Position numbers and translations under genes: made by a program. Under the pieces are notes generated by a model that saw only the letters and a program-made list of their open reading frames with translations, made no database searches and was not told the DNA's origin. Below, one piece after another: positions 9,901 to 19,650 of a DNA stretch of 64,000 nt. How positions within the stretch are numbered: the stretch's first letter is position 1; every line of letters begins with the position of its first letter. The stretch is from Pycnococcus provasolii (taxonomy: Eukaryota > Chlorophyta > Pseudoscourfieldiophyceae > Pseudoscourfieldiales > Pycnococcaceae): assembly GCA_938743325.2 (NCBI GenBank), contig OW568866.1:992001-1056000 (forward strand), given 5' to 3'.

Positions 9901-11298
9901 ACAACGGGCGCGTGTTTATCTGTGCTGGAGGGCCATTCTGATGGTGTGAATTCCGTATCGTATTCCGCGGATGGGACGCGCATCGTCTCCGCGAGCGAGG
10001 ACAATACCGTTCGCGTGTGGGACGCGACAACGGGCGCGTGCATATCTGTGCTGGAGGGCCATTCTCGTCAGGTGACTTCCGCATCGTACTCCGCGGATAG
10101 TACGCGCATCGTCTCCGCGAGCTACGACAAGACCGTTCGCGTCTGGGACGCGACAACGGGCGCGTGTTTATCTGTGCTGGAAGGCCATTCTGGTCGGGTG
10201 TATTCCGCATCGTACTCCGCGGATAGTACGCGCATCATCTCCGCGAGCTTCGACAAGACCGTTCGCGTCTGGGACGCGACGACTGGCGCGTGTCTATCTG
10301 TGCTAGAAGGCCATTCTAGTTGGGTGAGATCCGCCTCGTATTCCGCGGATAGTACGCGCATCATCTCCGCGAGCCACGACAAGACCGTTCGCATCTGGGA
10401 CGCGACGACGGGCGCGTGCATATCTGTGCTAGAAGGCCATTCTTCTGCGGTGACTTCCGCCTCGTATTCCGCGGATGGGACGCGCATCGTCTCCGCGAGC
10501 GAGGACAAGACCGTTCGCGTCTGGGACGCGACGACGGGCGCGTGTATATCTGTGCTGGAAGGTAATTCTGGTAGGGTGACTTCCGCATCGTATTCCGCAG
10601 ATGGGACGCGCATCGTCTCCGCGAGCGAGGACAATACCGTTCGCGTCTGGGACGCGACGACGGGCGCGTGTATATCTGTGCTGGAAGGTAATTCTTGGTA
10701 TGTGACTTCCGCATCGTATTCCGCGGATGGGACGCGCATCGTCACCGCGAGCGAGGACGGGACCGTTCGCGTCTGGGACGCGACGACGGGCGCGTGTCTA
10801 TCTGTGCTGGAAGGCCATTCTGATGGTGTGACTTCCGCATCGTATTCCGCGGATGGGATGCGCATCGTCTCCGCGAGCGTCGACAACACCGTTCGCGTAT
10901 GGGACGCGACGACCGGCGCGTGTCTATCTGTGCTGGAAGGCCATTCTAGTGGTGTGACTTCCGCATCGTATTCCGCGGATGGGACGCGCATCGTCTCCGC
11001 GAGCGACGACAATGCCGTTCGCGTGTGGGACGCGACGACCGGCGCGTGTCTATCTGTGCTGGAAGGCCATTCTGAAGCGGTGACTTCCGCCTCGTATTCC
11101 GCGGATGGTACGCGCATCGTCTCCGCGAGCTTCGACAAGACCGTTGGCGTGTGGGACGCGACGACAGGCGCGTGTTTATCTGTGCTGGAAGGCCATTCGG
11201 AAGCGGTGACTTCCGCCTCGTATTCCGCGGATGGTACGCGCATCGTCTCCGCGAGCTTCGACAAGACCGTTCGCGTCTGGGACGCTTCAATGTCATGA
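6937..11298 (+). CDS. NLR-like protein: acylation motif, TIR-like SHAW domain, P-loop NTPase, 14 WD40 repeats
   Basis: A single open frame of 1453 residues. The frame is open further upstream, but the ATG at 6937 gives MGCASS, a classic N-myristoylation/palmitoylation start, followed by a Ser/Thr-rich linker, so I chose it. About residues 160-265 hold a TIR-like domain seen in protist proteins (YFISHAWG, VWLDIFAINQDD, RLWCLYEI). About 362-480 is a STAND/NACHT-type NTPase with P-loop GGPGEGKSS and Walker B VILLDALDEAD. A helical region follows. From about residue 870 to the end there are 14 WD40 repeats of 42 residues, enough for two seven-bladed propellers. The architecture (effector, NTPase switch, sensor repeats) is that of NLR immune or self/non-self receptors, probably at the inner face of a membrane. 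The ligand is unknown. The function is inferred from architecture; the domains are seen directly. Confidence 0.88.
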   Translation: MGCASSNAARSSSSSSSSTSKTTTSTTPLPVKQISDVSGKQNNEHLPESPVYRAVALAWLAQFVKAQAGTTHSWDVVKEFMAEEDGGGTDTVLIVTPVNLETHRDKRRAAEKTKSGKPVPVEYRDIPFEQMYTTDIVECFVRSLARKEHMSYAQAKNLPVGAPTYFISHAWGSTFVDLVESVTGALAGAAQADTYVWLDIFAINQDDTGGVFSAMKELDDGRTLAGTIATSRATLVVLDKDRVIPLTRLWCLYEIGSTPPQKLQLVTHGFSEKDVSHHIRNIDAETALCFSPADKEMIHGEITGKFGFASMQHFTEELKLRFMLRPMSYESDLQALRERGQSNEYQLDELRAHVTSTGGRLACVVGGPGEGKSSVAAAALDLVHASHFCKRADVRRQDVLEMVRSLSFQLGQRFDVVRECLIDLEEDTAAKALVDPDVAVNAFLVDPLKKLSKIQKHAVILLDALDEADDDRHISNAAVGLLRHLARDVRSSVSVLVTTRPDADGDYPRRRVLEHDWEGGMRVMEPAHVLGSATVAVEVEKEESRLLGPWEEAMRNMQSIKVYQIVAREFVKRYGTSVEPPADIDAAYKLWFDRAAKDDEEVRRLIDIVLASREPLSSVHIDRLRLRETCKRLPGWGLLFEERDHLLQTLHLSLREFLGDTKRSGEHAANVSRGHGELTRSCLEVLKRGDDEKGPAVAYSLRYAHVHLTEAVEKMLYGGDETLTTNVMKEWHAAFLVEREEEVSMIPEGYKASPWCATEFAGLWLKRQMEAGRRGVLVVELLRLEKALLEAKEKLADNVTGLVATVESLHAFVRVLRWGVGTYAQVEFIAANLPCTSAWHQSPGQRVLSSCTPSLCMPARVDIDATILNNMKGHSSYVTSASYSADGTRIVSASEDKTVRVWDATTGACISVLKGHSREVTSASYSADGTHIVSASEDKTVRVWDATTGACISVLEGHSNWVTSASYSADGTRIVSASGDKTVRVWDATTGACLSVLEGHSDGVNSVSYSADGTRIVSASEDNTVRVWDATTGACISVLEGHSRQVTSASYSADSTRIVSASYDKTVRVWDATTGACLSVLEGHSGRVYSASYSADSTRIISASFDKTVRVWDATTGACLSVLEGHSSWVRSASYSADSTRIISASHDKTVRIWDATTGACISVLEGHSSAVTSASYSADGTRIVSASEDKTVRVWDATTGACISVLEGNSGRVTSASYSADGTRIVSASEDNTVRVWDATTGACISVLEGNSWYVTSASYSADGTRIVTASEDGTVRVWDATTGACLSVLEGHSDGVTSASYSADGMRIVSASVDNTVRVWDATTGACLSVLEGHSSGVTSASYSADGTRIVSASDDNAVRVWDATTGACLSVLEGHSEAVTSASYSADGTRIVSASFDKTVGVWDATTGACLSVLEGHSEAVTSASYSADGTRIVSASFDKTVRVWDASMS
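9547..11295 (+). repeat. 14 tandem 126-bp WD40-coding repeats, nearly identical
   Basis: Each 126-bp unit encodes GHSxxV, SASYSADGTRIVSAS, xDxTVRVWDATTGA and a CxSVLE end. Across the 14 units the invariant parts are almost identical at DNA level. Changes gather at the two residues after GHS (SY, RE, NW, DG, RQ, GR, SW, SA, GR, WY, DG, SG, EA, EA), at the residue before the Asp (E, G, Y, F, H, V, D) and at the one after it (K, N, G). Such low divergence implies recent unit duplication or conversion. Confidence 0.93.
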
Positions 11299-11552
11299 TG
11301 AAACAACGCAGTTATGTAATATTATTGTTATACATATATTGGATGTTTTGAGTCTTAAACTATACAAGATCAATTACACAATTGTACATGATGCCACCTG
11401 GATTCCACAACACGGCGGTGAAGGAACAATAGCAACGCCATTCTCACTATTGCGCATTTCGTTGATATTTTTGACACATCAACCTAAAAAATAATTTATT
11501 ACAGTAGTACAGTAGTGTACATTTTATACCTAGATTGTGCACACGCCGCCAT
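11299..11552. other. Convergent intergenic gap between the NLR-like gene and REV3
   Basis: This AT-rich 254-bp spacer lies between two convergent stop codons. It contains an AATAATTTATTAC stretch near 11490, which could serve 3' end formation for either gene. I see no coding frame or RNA gene in it. Confidence 0.5.
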
Positions 11553-14500
11553 TCACCATGTCGCAAGCACGCTGCGAGCGACGCGGCCTGCGCCGTCAGC
11601 CGCGTCCGACGCCCGGGTTCTGGCAAAATAAGCCTCGCAGTCGAGGTTCGTGCAAACGACTTCGCCGCTGCCGCCACCTGCACCAGAACCAGCGCCGCCG
11701 CAATGCAGGCACAGGCCGTACAATGCCGCCACGCGGCGCTCCTGACGAGACTCCTCCGTCAGCACGCGCATAGCCGACCTAGGCGCGTCCGATGCGCAGC
11801 TGCTGCAAATGCGACGCTGTGCTCCCGCAGGCTGGCCACAGCATGGGCACGCCGTCGAGGCGTAGAACGCCTCGATCGTCCCTCCTCCTCCTCTTCCACC
11901 ACCAACTTCATAGAGAAGGGTTCGAACCGCCTGCCGTCTAGCCAGCGCATCGAGGCTGCCCGTGGACGATCCATGCCGCACAACCTCCTTGTACCACTGC
12001 ATCACGGGAGCTCCGCAGACGCCAAAGCATCTCTCGAGCGCAGGAACGATTTGTCTCTCCCAGTAGTACGTCGCATTCAAGCGCAGTTTCCCGCGTCCCT
12101 TCAAGAATTCTGCCGGTTCCACCACCACGTCGATGAGACGGCTTCCCGGCTCGCCGTTCACCACCACATACCTCACTCGCTCGCCGTAACGCGGCTCGCG
12201 CCTGGGATCATCGCGCATCGCCTTGATCGCGACGATCGCCGCCGGAGGCAGCTGGTGACTCAACTGCAGCGCACCCCCTGCCTGCCCCGCGTACGTGCCA
12301 AGCCGAACCTCCTTGCGGAACACGTAGTCGGAGAGGCTGAATCGGCCGGCGAGTAGACTGCTCGCCTGCTGCTGCACGGCAAGTTTCACCGCGGACAGGT
12401 CGCGCGTCGAAAATAGCACGCGCAAGGTGCGCTCCAGCAGCTTGCTGACAGCCGGACATCCATCGCGACGTACGGTCTCGATGCCTTTCGCGTCGAAGAC
12501 GGGCTTCTCGTCGTTCGGTGATTCGTACGCGAACCCGACGTACCGCTTCTTCGTCAGCAGAAGGCACGGATGGTAAACCTTCTCGAATTCCATGGTAACG
12601 GGTGCCGGATTTGTTGCAGTCACCATATCCGCAATCTCCGCGCCAATGACAAAAGCCTGCTCGCGCGTCTTGCCTGGCAGGTGAACAAACATGGAGTCCG
12701 TATCTGTTGTAATTTTGAAGTGTGTTAGTTTATTAGTGGCTGTTGCAGTGTGCACACGGCATACGGCTTCTTTTGATGACGAAACGTACCTCCATACACC
12801 ACGCGCGCACCCTGCTCGCCACCCCATCGATGCTGGTTGCGCTCGACGAGCTGAATCGCTCGCTCGAGCGTCTCGCGCCCAAAGCTAACAATGGCATCCG
12901 CAAGCTCGGCCATGGGCATACGCCCCGAGAATCCGGCGGCGGTGTAGCCGTACGTCACATTGGCGACAAGCTTGAGCGCGAATTGGCGTGCATTCAGAAT
13001 GCGACGGAGAGCTCGGTCATCGGACCGTTTGAGAACCTGCTTCACCGCAACGCGTGTTTCGAGAATCTCTTGAAGAAGTCTCGGAAGTACACCCTCGCGC
13101 TCAGACTTTGGCACGAACGCCGCGCCGTTCGGGGCAATGCACTTAGCTCCATCCTCCGCGAGGTTGAGCAATCCCGCAATCGCGCCGAGCGGCGCATCCA
13201 TCGCGTACGCGCCGAGCGGGCGTCGCAGCGATGGTGACCCACGCGAGAAATTCGGTGGCGTCACCTGGCTGCGGCGCGTGCACTTGCCGAGCATTGTGCT
13301 GAAGCAGAGGTTGTGAGCGATAACCATGGAGGGATAAAGACTCTGAAAGTCGAGCACAAGCACGGGGCTCGTATACAGCTTGCTTTCCGGCTCAAGGATC
13401 AGTGGCTGGATCTCCATCGCGGGCTGTGCATATACCTGCTCCTTGGACGGCGAGACGCCAATGTAGCCACGGGTATGCGCCAGTCGAAGCATCATCGACT
13501 CGACGCGGAATTGAGAGCCTCGGCTTAGGACGGAGAAGAAGTCGATGCCAAAGACACGTGCGAGCTCTGCGGTGCGCCCGACGAGGTCAAGCGTCTCGAT
13601 CATGCGCAGATTCAAGATGCTGTGCCGTGCGACGTGCCTCGCACACAGCGCAATGCCGCGGGCACGCGTACCCACGCCGCCCTCACCCGCCGCTTCATCG
13701 GATCCCGCCTCCATCCAGCTGGTGAGAATGCTGGGGTGAAAGTATGGAACGCTCGTCTGCAGAATTTCGCGAGCGCAGCTCTCACGGCTGTAGATGCCAA
13801 GCTTCACCTCGGATCGCAGAATTCGCCACAGACTGATGACGACGCGTCCAGGCAACCGCATGTCCGTTCCATGCTGCTCGGCGTACACTGCAGCTGCGGC
13901 GGCGTTGTTTTCAATGCGCGGTTGCGGAGGCGGCATGAGGTCGGCATCACCAAGCGCTGGCATGTCGTCGTCGAAGTCATTAGGCATGCGTGGGACGTGT
14001 GGAATTTGCCGCCGTTGCGTGGCATCCTGTTTGGGCAGGAGGCATCCAAGAAGCAAGGAAAGCGGTAGACTAGGTAATTCCATCGATGTGGAAATGCGAT
14101 TGCCGTCATTTTCACCAAGCGGTGTGGGCAGTGGAGTTTCCTCGACAACAGCATCGGAGGCGTCGTTGTTGCCTCCAGCTGCCGCTCTTCGTTCCTCCGA
14201 TTCTCGCCTCTTACGCTCCTCCTCTACCCGAATTCTCGCCTGCTCCTCCTCCCAGACACGCCGCTGATCCCGTAGCTTCTGCGCGAGTTCGGCGGGATCC
14301 ATATCACGTACTGCCGGCTTCGGTTGTGGTTGTGGCTGTGGCTGCTGCTGCCGCTGCTGCTGCTGCTGCTGCTGAACAACATTCTGAGGCAGTGGCTCAG
14401 ATGGTGCGGATGCCACCTGTAGTGCCTCGAGGCGATCAGACAAATAACCAATCGACCCTTGCTGCATTTCGAAGGCGACGAGTACATCAGGATCCATCGT

Positions 14501-17128
14501 CTGAATGAAGTCAACGAACGCGAGGATTAGCTGTGCCTCCGTTGCGAAGCACCTGGCATCGAAATTTTGCGGAAGGCCCAGAGCTGCCGCGTCGGGCAAA
14601 TTGGCAAGTAGGAAGAGCGCAACATCGTACGCTTCGGTGCGGCTCGCGCAATCTGGATCCGCAAGCTCGGCAACCGCAATGCAGCAAACGGCGTCGTGCT
14701 TTGGATTCGCGAGCAACTTGCCGCGTGTCAGCGCGTGGATCTCGACGGAGAGAACTCGCATGTCCGATGCAGCCACCCCAGACATCGAAGATGTCGTCGT
14801 CATGCCAGTGCGTCGACGCATTCCAAACTTCCCACGACTGCTGGCTGGAGATTGCAGTGCGGATGTTGTCATTGTGCCAGGTGGCGTGACGACGGATATA
14901 TCGGACGGGCGCGTCCGGCCATTCGGTGCAACCCCTGTATCGCGACGTGCTTTCTTAGCAAGGCCACCGTCGACGTCATCCGCCTTCGCCTGTTCTGCCA
15001 TCGTGACAGCCTTCGCCTTTGCGGCCATCTCTGCCGCGTCTTCCTCTGCGTGCATTGCTGCGAGGTACGTGCCATGGCTTTCGTCGTACTTGGGACTCGC
15101 GGGGCGGAATCTTGCATCAGCCGCCTCCGCGGCATTTTCCACTCGATCTTGCGACACTGCAGCTTGCGCCGAAAGTCCTCCCGCCGACGAAAAGGGAGTT
15201 GATGTCGTAACCCCGTTTTGTTCTTCGATCAAATCAGAGACTAAGGGTGCCGGTGCCGCAGGTGTTAAGACGTACATTCCGCCGACATGGCTCACTCGCA
15301 CGGAGGTGGCGACGACGTCGGCAAGCGCGATGGGCTCGGCAGATCCCTCAAAGGGACGAAGATGATTCGCCGCGTGACTGACGACGCGATGCTCACGGCC
15401 AGCATACACAAGAGGAGCGGCCGGTACATCTGAAGGATTGCTGTAGAATGGCTCCACGTGCGTTGCAGCGGCATCGGCGTCCATAGGGAGTGCAAGAAGC
15501 TCATCGGCGGATGGTGGATGCGCACTTGGACGTAGAATGCAGGATCGGCGTGCCGAGATGGGCGGCGGTAATGTCGCACGCAGGTCATCCTCGTTATCCT
15601 CGTCAATGCGTTGAAATTCAGCGTCGATGTCATCGTCACTCTCGGGAATGAACTCGTCGTCATCGTCGACAGCAAATTCAGCCTCCTCCGCAAGTCGACG
15701 CGGCGTTCCGCCTGGGAAAACGGGCAACGAGGGCGAAATCGAGGGCGATGGTGAGGGCGAATGGTCGTCAGGCTCGCCATCGTCCAACGGTGTCTCATTC
15801 ACTTGCACGAGAGAAGCGAGGATTTCGTCGCCTTCCACTGCCTCCTCCGCCGCGCGAACCGCCTCCAGAGCACGCCACGCCTCAGCCTCTCGCGCGCCCT
15901 GAGACGGCGACCTGGCGTGGAGACGTCCACTTGGTGTGCTCTGGGTGAGGCGCACGGCAGCCGCAGCATCGGCGGCCGGCGAGTCGTCGTCCTGGGTTGC
16001 CACGGCCCAAGCATCTATCGCATCGCCATGCTCCGTTCCCGCGCTCGCTCGAGCGAGCCAGGCGAGGTCGTCTGCCATTCGTCTGTCGGCAGATCCAAAC
16101 AGCGAAGGCGAAGGCGCCTCCGGCGTGAGTGCAGGAAGTGGTGCATTGTGCGTTTCATTGCCTTCATCATTGGCCACTAGCGTCTTGCTGGACTCCTCTT
16201 CCCAAATGCGCCGAAGCGCGTCAATCTCCCTTCCACGGTCGACGAGATCCGGATCGCGTTCCGGGCTTGGCGGAGGCAACGGCAGCGGCCCAAGCGCCGC
16301 GAGTTCGTCCCACACGGCACGCAGCGTGGGAACGACGCGTTGGCTCGCACGCGCGATGTCGGCAGGACTCGCTGACGACCTGACATTTTCCGTCGCAAGC
16401 CTAATATCCGTCACGCGCACATCCACCTCCACGGCTGCTCGCGCGGCTCGAGGCGGCGGCGTGTGCGTGGCGGGCCAAGGGGTGCACGCACGCGGAAGAA
16501 CGACGTCGGGGTCTGCGTGCCGAACGAAGGCTTTATCCAGCGCGACGACGCCCATACCCACGAGGCTGTTGTCGGTGAGGAACTGCAGGTGAAACGGCAC
16601 GTGCGCCTCGTGCGGCTGCCACGGTCTCCCGAGCACGCGCGGTGTGGTGAGCAGGATCTGCGCAGCCACGCTGACCGCGCCAGTCTGCCTGAATTTGACC
16701 TGCAAGAACGTCGCCGGTGTTTCGTGGTATCCATAGATTGGCGTCCGTTGCACGATGACGGCACTGTGCACGCGCCGCTTCCTGCGTGCCGATGCGGTTG
16801 ACGTCGCTGTGGCTGTGTCTTGCAACGCCGCCTCGAGCGCAGCTGCAAACGCGCGCGCGTCGTCCGCGGACCCTCCCTGGAATGGCACGTACAGGTACGG
16901 GAACACGCCGTGAATGTGCACGGCAACCCTGCACGGCTCAGCCTGCTCGTCTCCGCTTCTCATGCGTCCATAGAGTCTGACTATGGGCACGGCGGCCTTG
17001 CTCGCGTCTTCCGCCCAGAAGGTTGAGTACGCGTCGTCGAGCGGCAGTGCGGCTTGCTGCGTCGACGTTTCCAGGACGCTGAGCCTGACGTGCATTTGTA
17101 GTTCGTCCGAATCTGCGCTCATCATCAT
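11553..17128 (-). CDS. REV3: DNA polymerase zeta catalytic subunit (REV3), two exons
   Basis: This is a family B polymerase of translesion synthesis, acting in the nucleus with REV7. Exons: 17128-12790 and 12703-11553, 1829 residues in all. The ATG triplet at 17120-17128 has an in-frame TAA two codons upstream, which fixes the start. N-terminal residues match the B-family/REV3 N-domain (HIHGVFPYLYVPFQ). A long low-complexity middle with a Gln run separates it from the polymerase part. There I see DFQSLYPSMV (about 1257), KLVANVTYGYTAAGFSGRMP (about 1385; typical of REV3) and YGDTDS. Near the C-terminus are two cysteine clusters (CPCC..CSSC and CLHC..CTNLDC), expected for the structural zinc site and the iron-sulfur site. 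The single intron splits the YGDTDS codon for its first Asp. Identity is close to certain; the only hand-built part is the splice. Confidence 0.93.
12704..12789 (-). other. REV3 intron, 86 bp
   Basis: On the minus strand the donor is GGAG/GTACGT and the acceptor ACAACAG/ATACGG. Joining the exons gives TAT GGA GAT ACG GAC TCC, which restores the catalytic YGDTDS motif. The intron contains ACTAATAAACTAAC, a good branch-point candidate about 30 bases before the acceptor. Confidence 0.9.
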
Positions 17129-17385
17129 GGCTTAGATACGACAACGAAAAGATGACCACCAAGAAGCACCAAGCCCCATTATGATTCTTACAGTAACTGA
17201 ACTTTAGCGCCTTTCAATCAAGTACGCCATTATTGCGACTACCTAATAAATAAAGATTTTGAACACGACAACGAGAGGGACGAGGGAGAGCGGACGAGAG
17301 ATGCGCGCGTGCGTGCGGGGGCAAAGAAGAGGCTAAGGTTAACCCTTCCCTAATAACCCTAAGGGTAACCCTAACCTTAAACCCT
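17129..17385. other. REV3 upstream region with degenerate telomere-like repeats (17337-17385)
   Basis: This 257-bp region precedes REV3 (minus strand). At 17337-17385 it carries AACCCT-type units (AACCCTTCCC, AACCCTAAGGGTAACCC, AACCTTAAACCC), which directly abut the left repeat of the DIRS-like element. No gene is visible. Confidence 0.6.
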
Positions 17386-17554
17386 AATCTTCAGTTCTAC
17401 TTGTTTAATTGGGGTTTTTGATTAGGGGGAGTCGCTCGCGCAGCTGGTTCTGGGCGGCCGCCCGGCGGGTCTCGAGACCCTCCGGCGGCCTCTCCCTTAA
17501 GGCTGCTCGCGCGTATCCACTCTTGCTGTTGGTTGCTTGCTTCGCAAACAACCT
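17386..17554 (+). repeat. DIRS/Ngaro-like repeat A1 (partner A2 at 19679-19847)
   Basis: The 169-bp direct repeat runs from AATCTTCAGTTCTACTTG to TTCGCAAACAACCT. The same text occurs at 19679-19847 with no difference that I could see by eye. It contains a hairpin-forming GGCGGCCGCCCGGCGG segment. Confidence 0.9.
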
Positions 17555-17717
17555 AACAGCCGCACTACACGCGAGTAGTGGGAGGTCGAACACACGCCGA
17601 ACGCGTCTTCGAGGGACGTAGTTCGTGTACCGAAACGGTCTGAATACCTACGTTTAGATCGAAACATCAGCAACCTTCGATTGGAAGTTTACTGTTGGAT
17701 TCTTAATCGATTGATTA

Positions 17718-18536
17718 ATGGGTGACGCGCCGAACGAACTCGAGGTTCTGGAAGCTCGTCGCGAAATATTGCAGCTGGAGATTGCGCTAGCGCAGGAGCG
17801 CCGTGCAGCTGCAGAAGCAGAGCAGAAGGGCAAGAAAGCGGCCGAAGAAGGAGGCGAGCCTACGTTAGATTACGTGGTGCCGGCCAACTATCCGGACGCT
17901 CGCCACGCGGAGTCGCTACCTACGACTGGGATTCCGCGTCGTGGCAAGCCAACACTGCTTTCCTTGCCGTCGAACCCTGTTCTTCAGCACCTAGAGGCTG
18001 AATCGGTGAAACAGGGACACGCGTCTTCGCATAACGCGTGGATTTTCCGATCGATTGTGAGTGTCAGCGCATATCTGGAACTCGGAGTGCTGAGTCTTCA
18101 GCAGGAGACTGACGACCGAGTGGAGGAACTAGCGACTTACGTCGAAGAGAACCTGGACGTCGAGCGCGGAGACGACGGGAAACCGTTAGATCCAGAAGGA
18201 GACGAAGAGAAGCTGGCGCGCTTCAACGAGCTGAACAAGAAGATCGCGAGGATTGACTCCGTTCTGGAGCGCACGCGCAACACGCTCACAGGCGTCCTGG
18301 AGCTCGCCGCGGAGCTGGAAGACTTCTTCGTAGCTAACAAGGGACCGCGTACCGTCATTACGAAAGAGACGGCCGACGCCACACTGGCACAGCTACTGGA
18401 GGAGACGACCGCCTACCCACCGCGCTCGAAGCGAACCACCCGCATCCAGAAAGAGATCCGCTCTAACAGGGCGACTCAGATTGCCAAGCAAGCGGCTGTT
18501 AAGTCGGTGGCAACCAACAAAAAGGATAAACCTTAG
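17718..18536 (+). CDS. Gag-like ORF1 of the DIRS/Ngaro-type element
   Basis: 272 codons from an ATG that follows a TTAATCGATTGATTA palindrome. The product is helical and highly charged, with an N-terminal coiled coil (ILQLEIALAQERRAAAEAEQ) and a basic C-terminal tail. No zinc knuckle is present. Its position between repeat A1 and the RT/recombinase frame matches ORF1 (gag-like) of DIRS-group elements. The assignment rests on position rather than on sequence similarity. Confidence 0.6.
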   Translation: MGDAPNELEVLEARREILQLEIALAQERRAAAEAEQKGKKAAEEGGEPTLDYVVPANYPDARHAESLPTTGIPRRGKPTLLSLPSNPVLQHLEAESVKQGHASSHNAWIFRSIVSVSAYLELGVLSLQQETDDRVEELATYVEENLDVERGDDGKPLDPEGDEEKLARFNELNKKIARIDSVLERTRNTLTGVLELAAELEDFFVANKGPRTVITKETADATLAQLLEETTAYPPRSKRTTRIQKEIRSNRATQIAKQAAVKSVATNKKDKP

Positions 18537-18612
18537 CGGCGCATGCTGCGCAGCTGGGGGAGGGTTGGAGGGCGGTTGGCGAGAACGGAAGGAACGGAAG
18601 GAATAACAACGG

Positions 18613-19650
18613 ATGTGCCTGGGGAAGCGCATACTGAGGACGAGCGATCGCGTGGGCAGTCGCTTGGCCGCTCAGGTCAGGGAACAGCTGGAGGAGTGGC
18701 GCCGGATCGGCGCGGGCCCGCAGCTGTTGCACTGGATTGCCAAGGGAGTGGCGATCACATTCACGAACGGTCCTCCCCCGTCGTACGACTTGGGCGCGAG
18801 CCTAACGTCGATGACGGAGGAGGAAAACAGCTTCATGGAGGCGGAGACGTCACGCCTCCTGAAGCTGGGAGCATGGGAGGAGATCGACGGCGGAGCGGCG
18901 CACTGCGTCAACCGCGTTCATCTGGTCCCGAAGGTGGGATCGAAGAAATTCAGGCTGGTCATTACCAAGCTCCCCGAGATTCGGGCACTCCTCGCGTGCA
19001 TTGTCTGCTACATTACCGGGTCGCGCCCGAGTTCCATTGCGTTGCTGCCGCTGACGGGTGTCTCGTTCGCACTGGGCTCGGAGCTTGGCATCCAGCGCTC
19101 TTACGTCAAGACTGCTCCGGATGCTTGTGACTTCGACGTTCCCGGCCGCAGAACGGTCAGCTGGCCAGTGACTGCCACGTGGCAGACGCTGGGCCGAATG
19201 CTCATGCGCTACGACCGGATGCGCCGGCGGGTGTGCTCGCGGGCGACGCACTTCTTCAACCTTGGGGAGAAGGCGCGTGGCGACGCGTTTGCGCGCTGGC
19301 TGCCGGTAGCGCTGCGAGCTGTTGGAGCTGCAGCCCCGCCCAACGGACACTACGCGCCCAAGAGCTTTCGCTCTGGGTTCGCGTCCGCGGTGACCGCGAT
19401 GAACGTCTCACCCGACAGACGTAACTACATCGCGGGCTGGGCTGCGAATTCGCATGCGGTCGGCACTCACTACGTCGACAACAGTGTCGTCGTTGATGAC
19501 GCCGCCCGCTTCCTTTTTGGCCACCTCATCGGCTTGCCGCCGCCTCCTGTGGAGGTGCCTGTCGCGCCTGTCGCGCCTTGGAGCTCGCCGCTGGCCAATT
19601 TGGCGTCACGATTGGTGACACTCGTCTCTCCTCTTCGTGGAGATACGTGA
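18613..19650 (+). CDS. RT-start / tyrosine recombinase frame of the DIRS/Ngaro-type element
   Basis: The first third resembles the opening of a DIRS-type reverse transcriptase (HCVNRVHLVPKVGSKKFRLV). The last half resembles the C-terminal domain of a tyrosine recombinase: a conserved Arg in KSFRSGFASA, then GWAANSHAVGTHYVD with the Trp/His and final Tyr expected of the family. The frame belongs to a retroelement remnant, not to a host gene. Confidence 0.65.
   Translation: MCLGKRILRTSDRVGSRLAAQVREQLEEWRRIGAGPQLLHWIAKGVAITFTNGPPPSYDLGASLTSMTEEENSFMEAETSRLLKLGAWEEIDGGAAHCVNRVHLVPKVGSKKFRLVITKLPEIRALLACIVCYITGSRPSSIALLPLTGVSFALGSELGIQRSYVKTAPDACDFDVPGRRTVSWPVTATWQTLGRMLMRYDRMRRRVCSRATHFFNLGEKARGDAFARWLPVALRAVGAAAPPNGHYAPKSFRSGFASAVTAMNVSPDRRNYIAGWAANSHAVGTHYVDNSVVVDDAARFLFGHLIGLPPPPVEVPVAPVAPWSSPLANLASRLVTLVSPLRGDT

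Noticed and set aside
9547-11295. Regular repeats as a possible CRISPR array
   Set aside because: Units are 126 bp, contiguous without spacers, and in frame with a WD40 propeller; the genome is eukaryotic.
10122-11306. 394-codon minus-strand frame across the WD40 array
   Set aside because: It is the antisense shadow of the 126-bp WD40 units: its repeat period matches theirs exactly and it has no independent features.
14086-16592. Several plus-strand frames of 100-286 codons opposite REV3
   Set aside because: Antisense to the low-complexity middle of REV3; no domains, and codon composition mirrors the minus strand.
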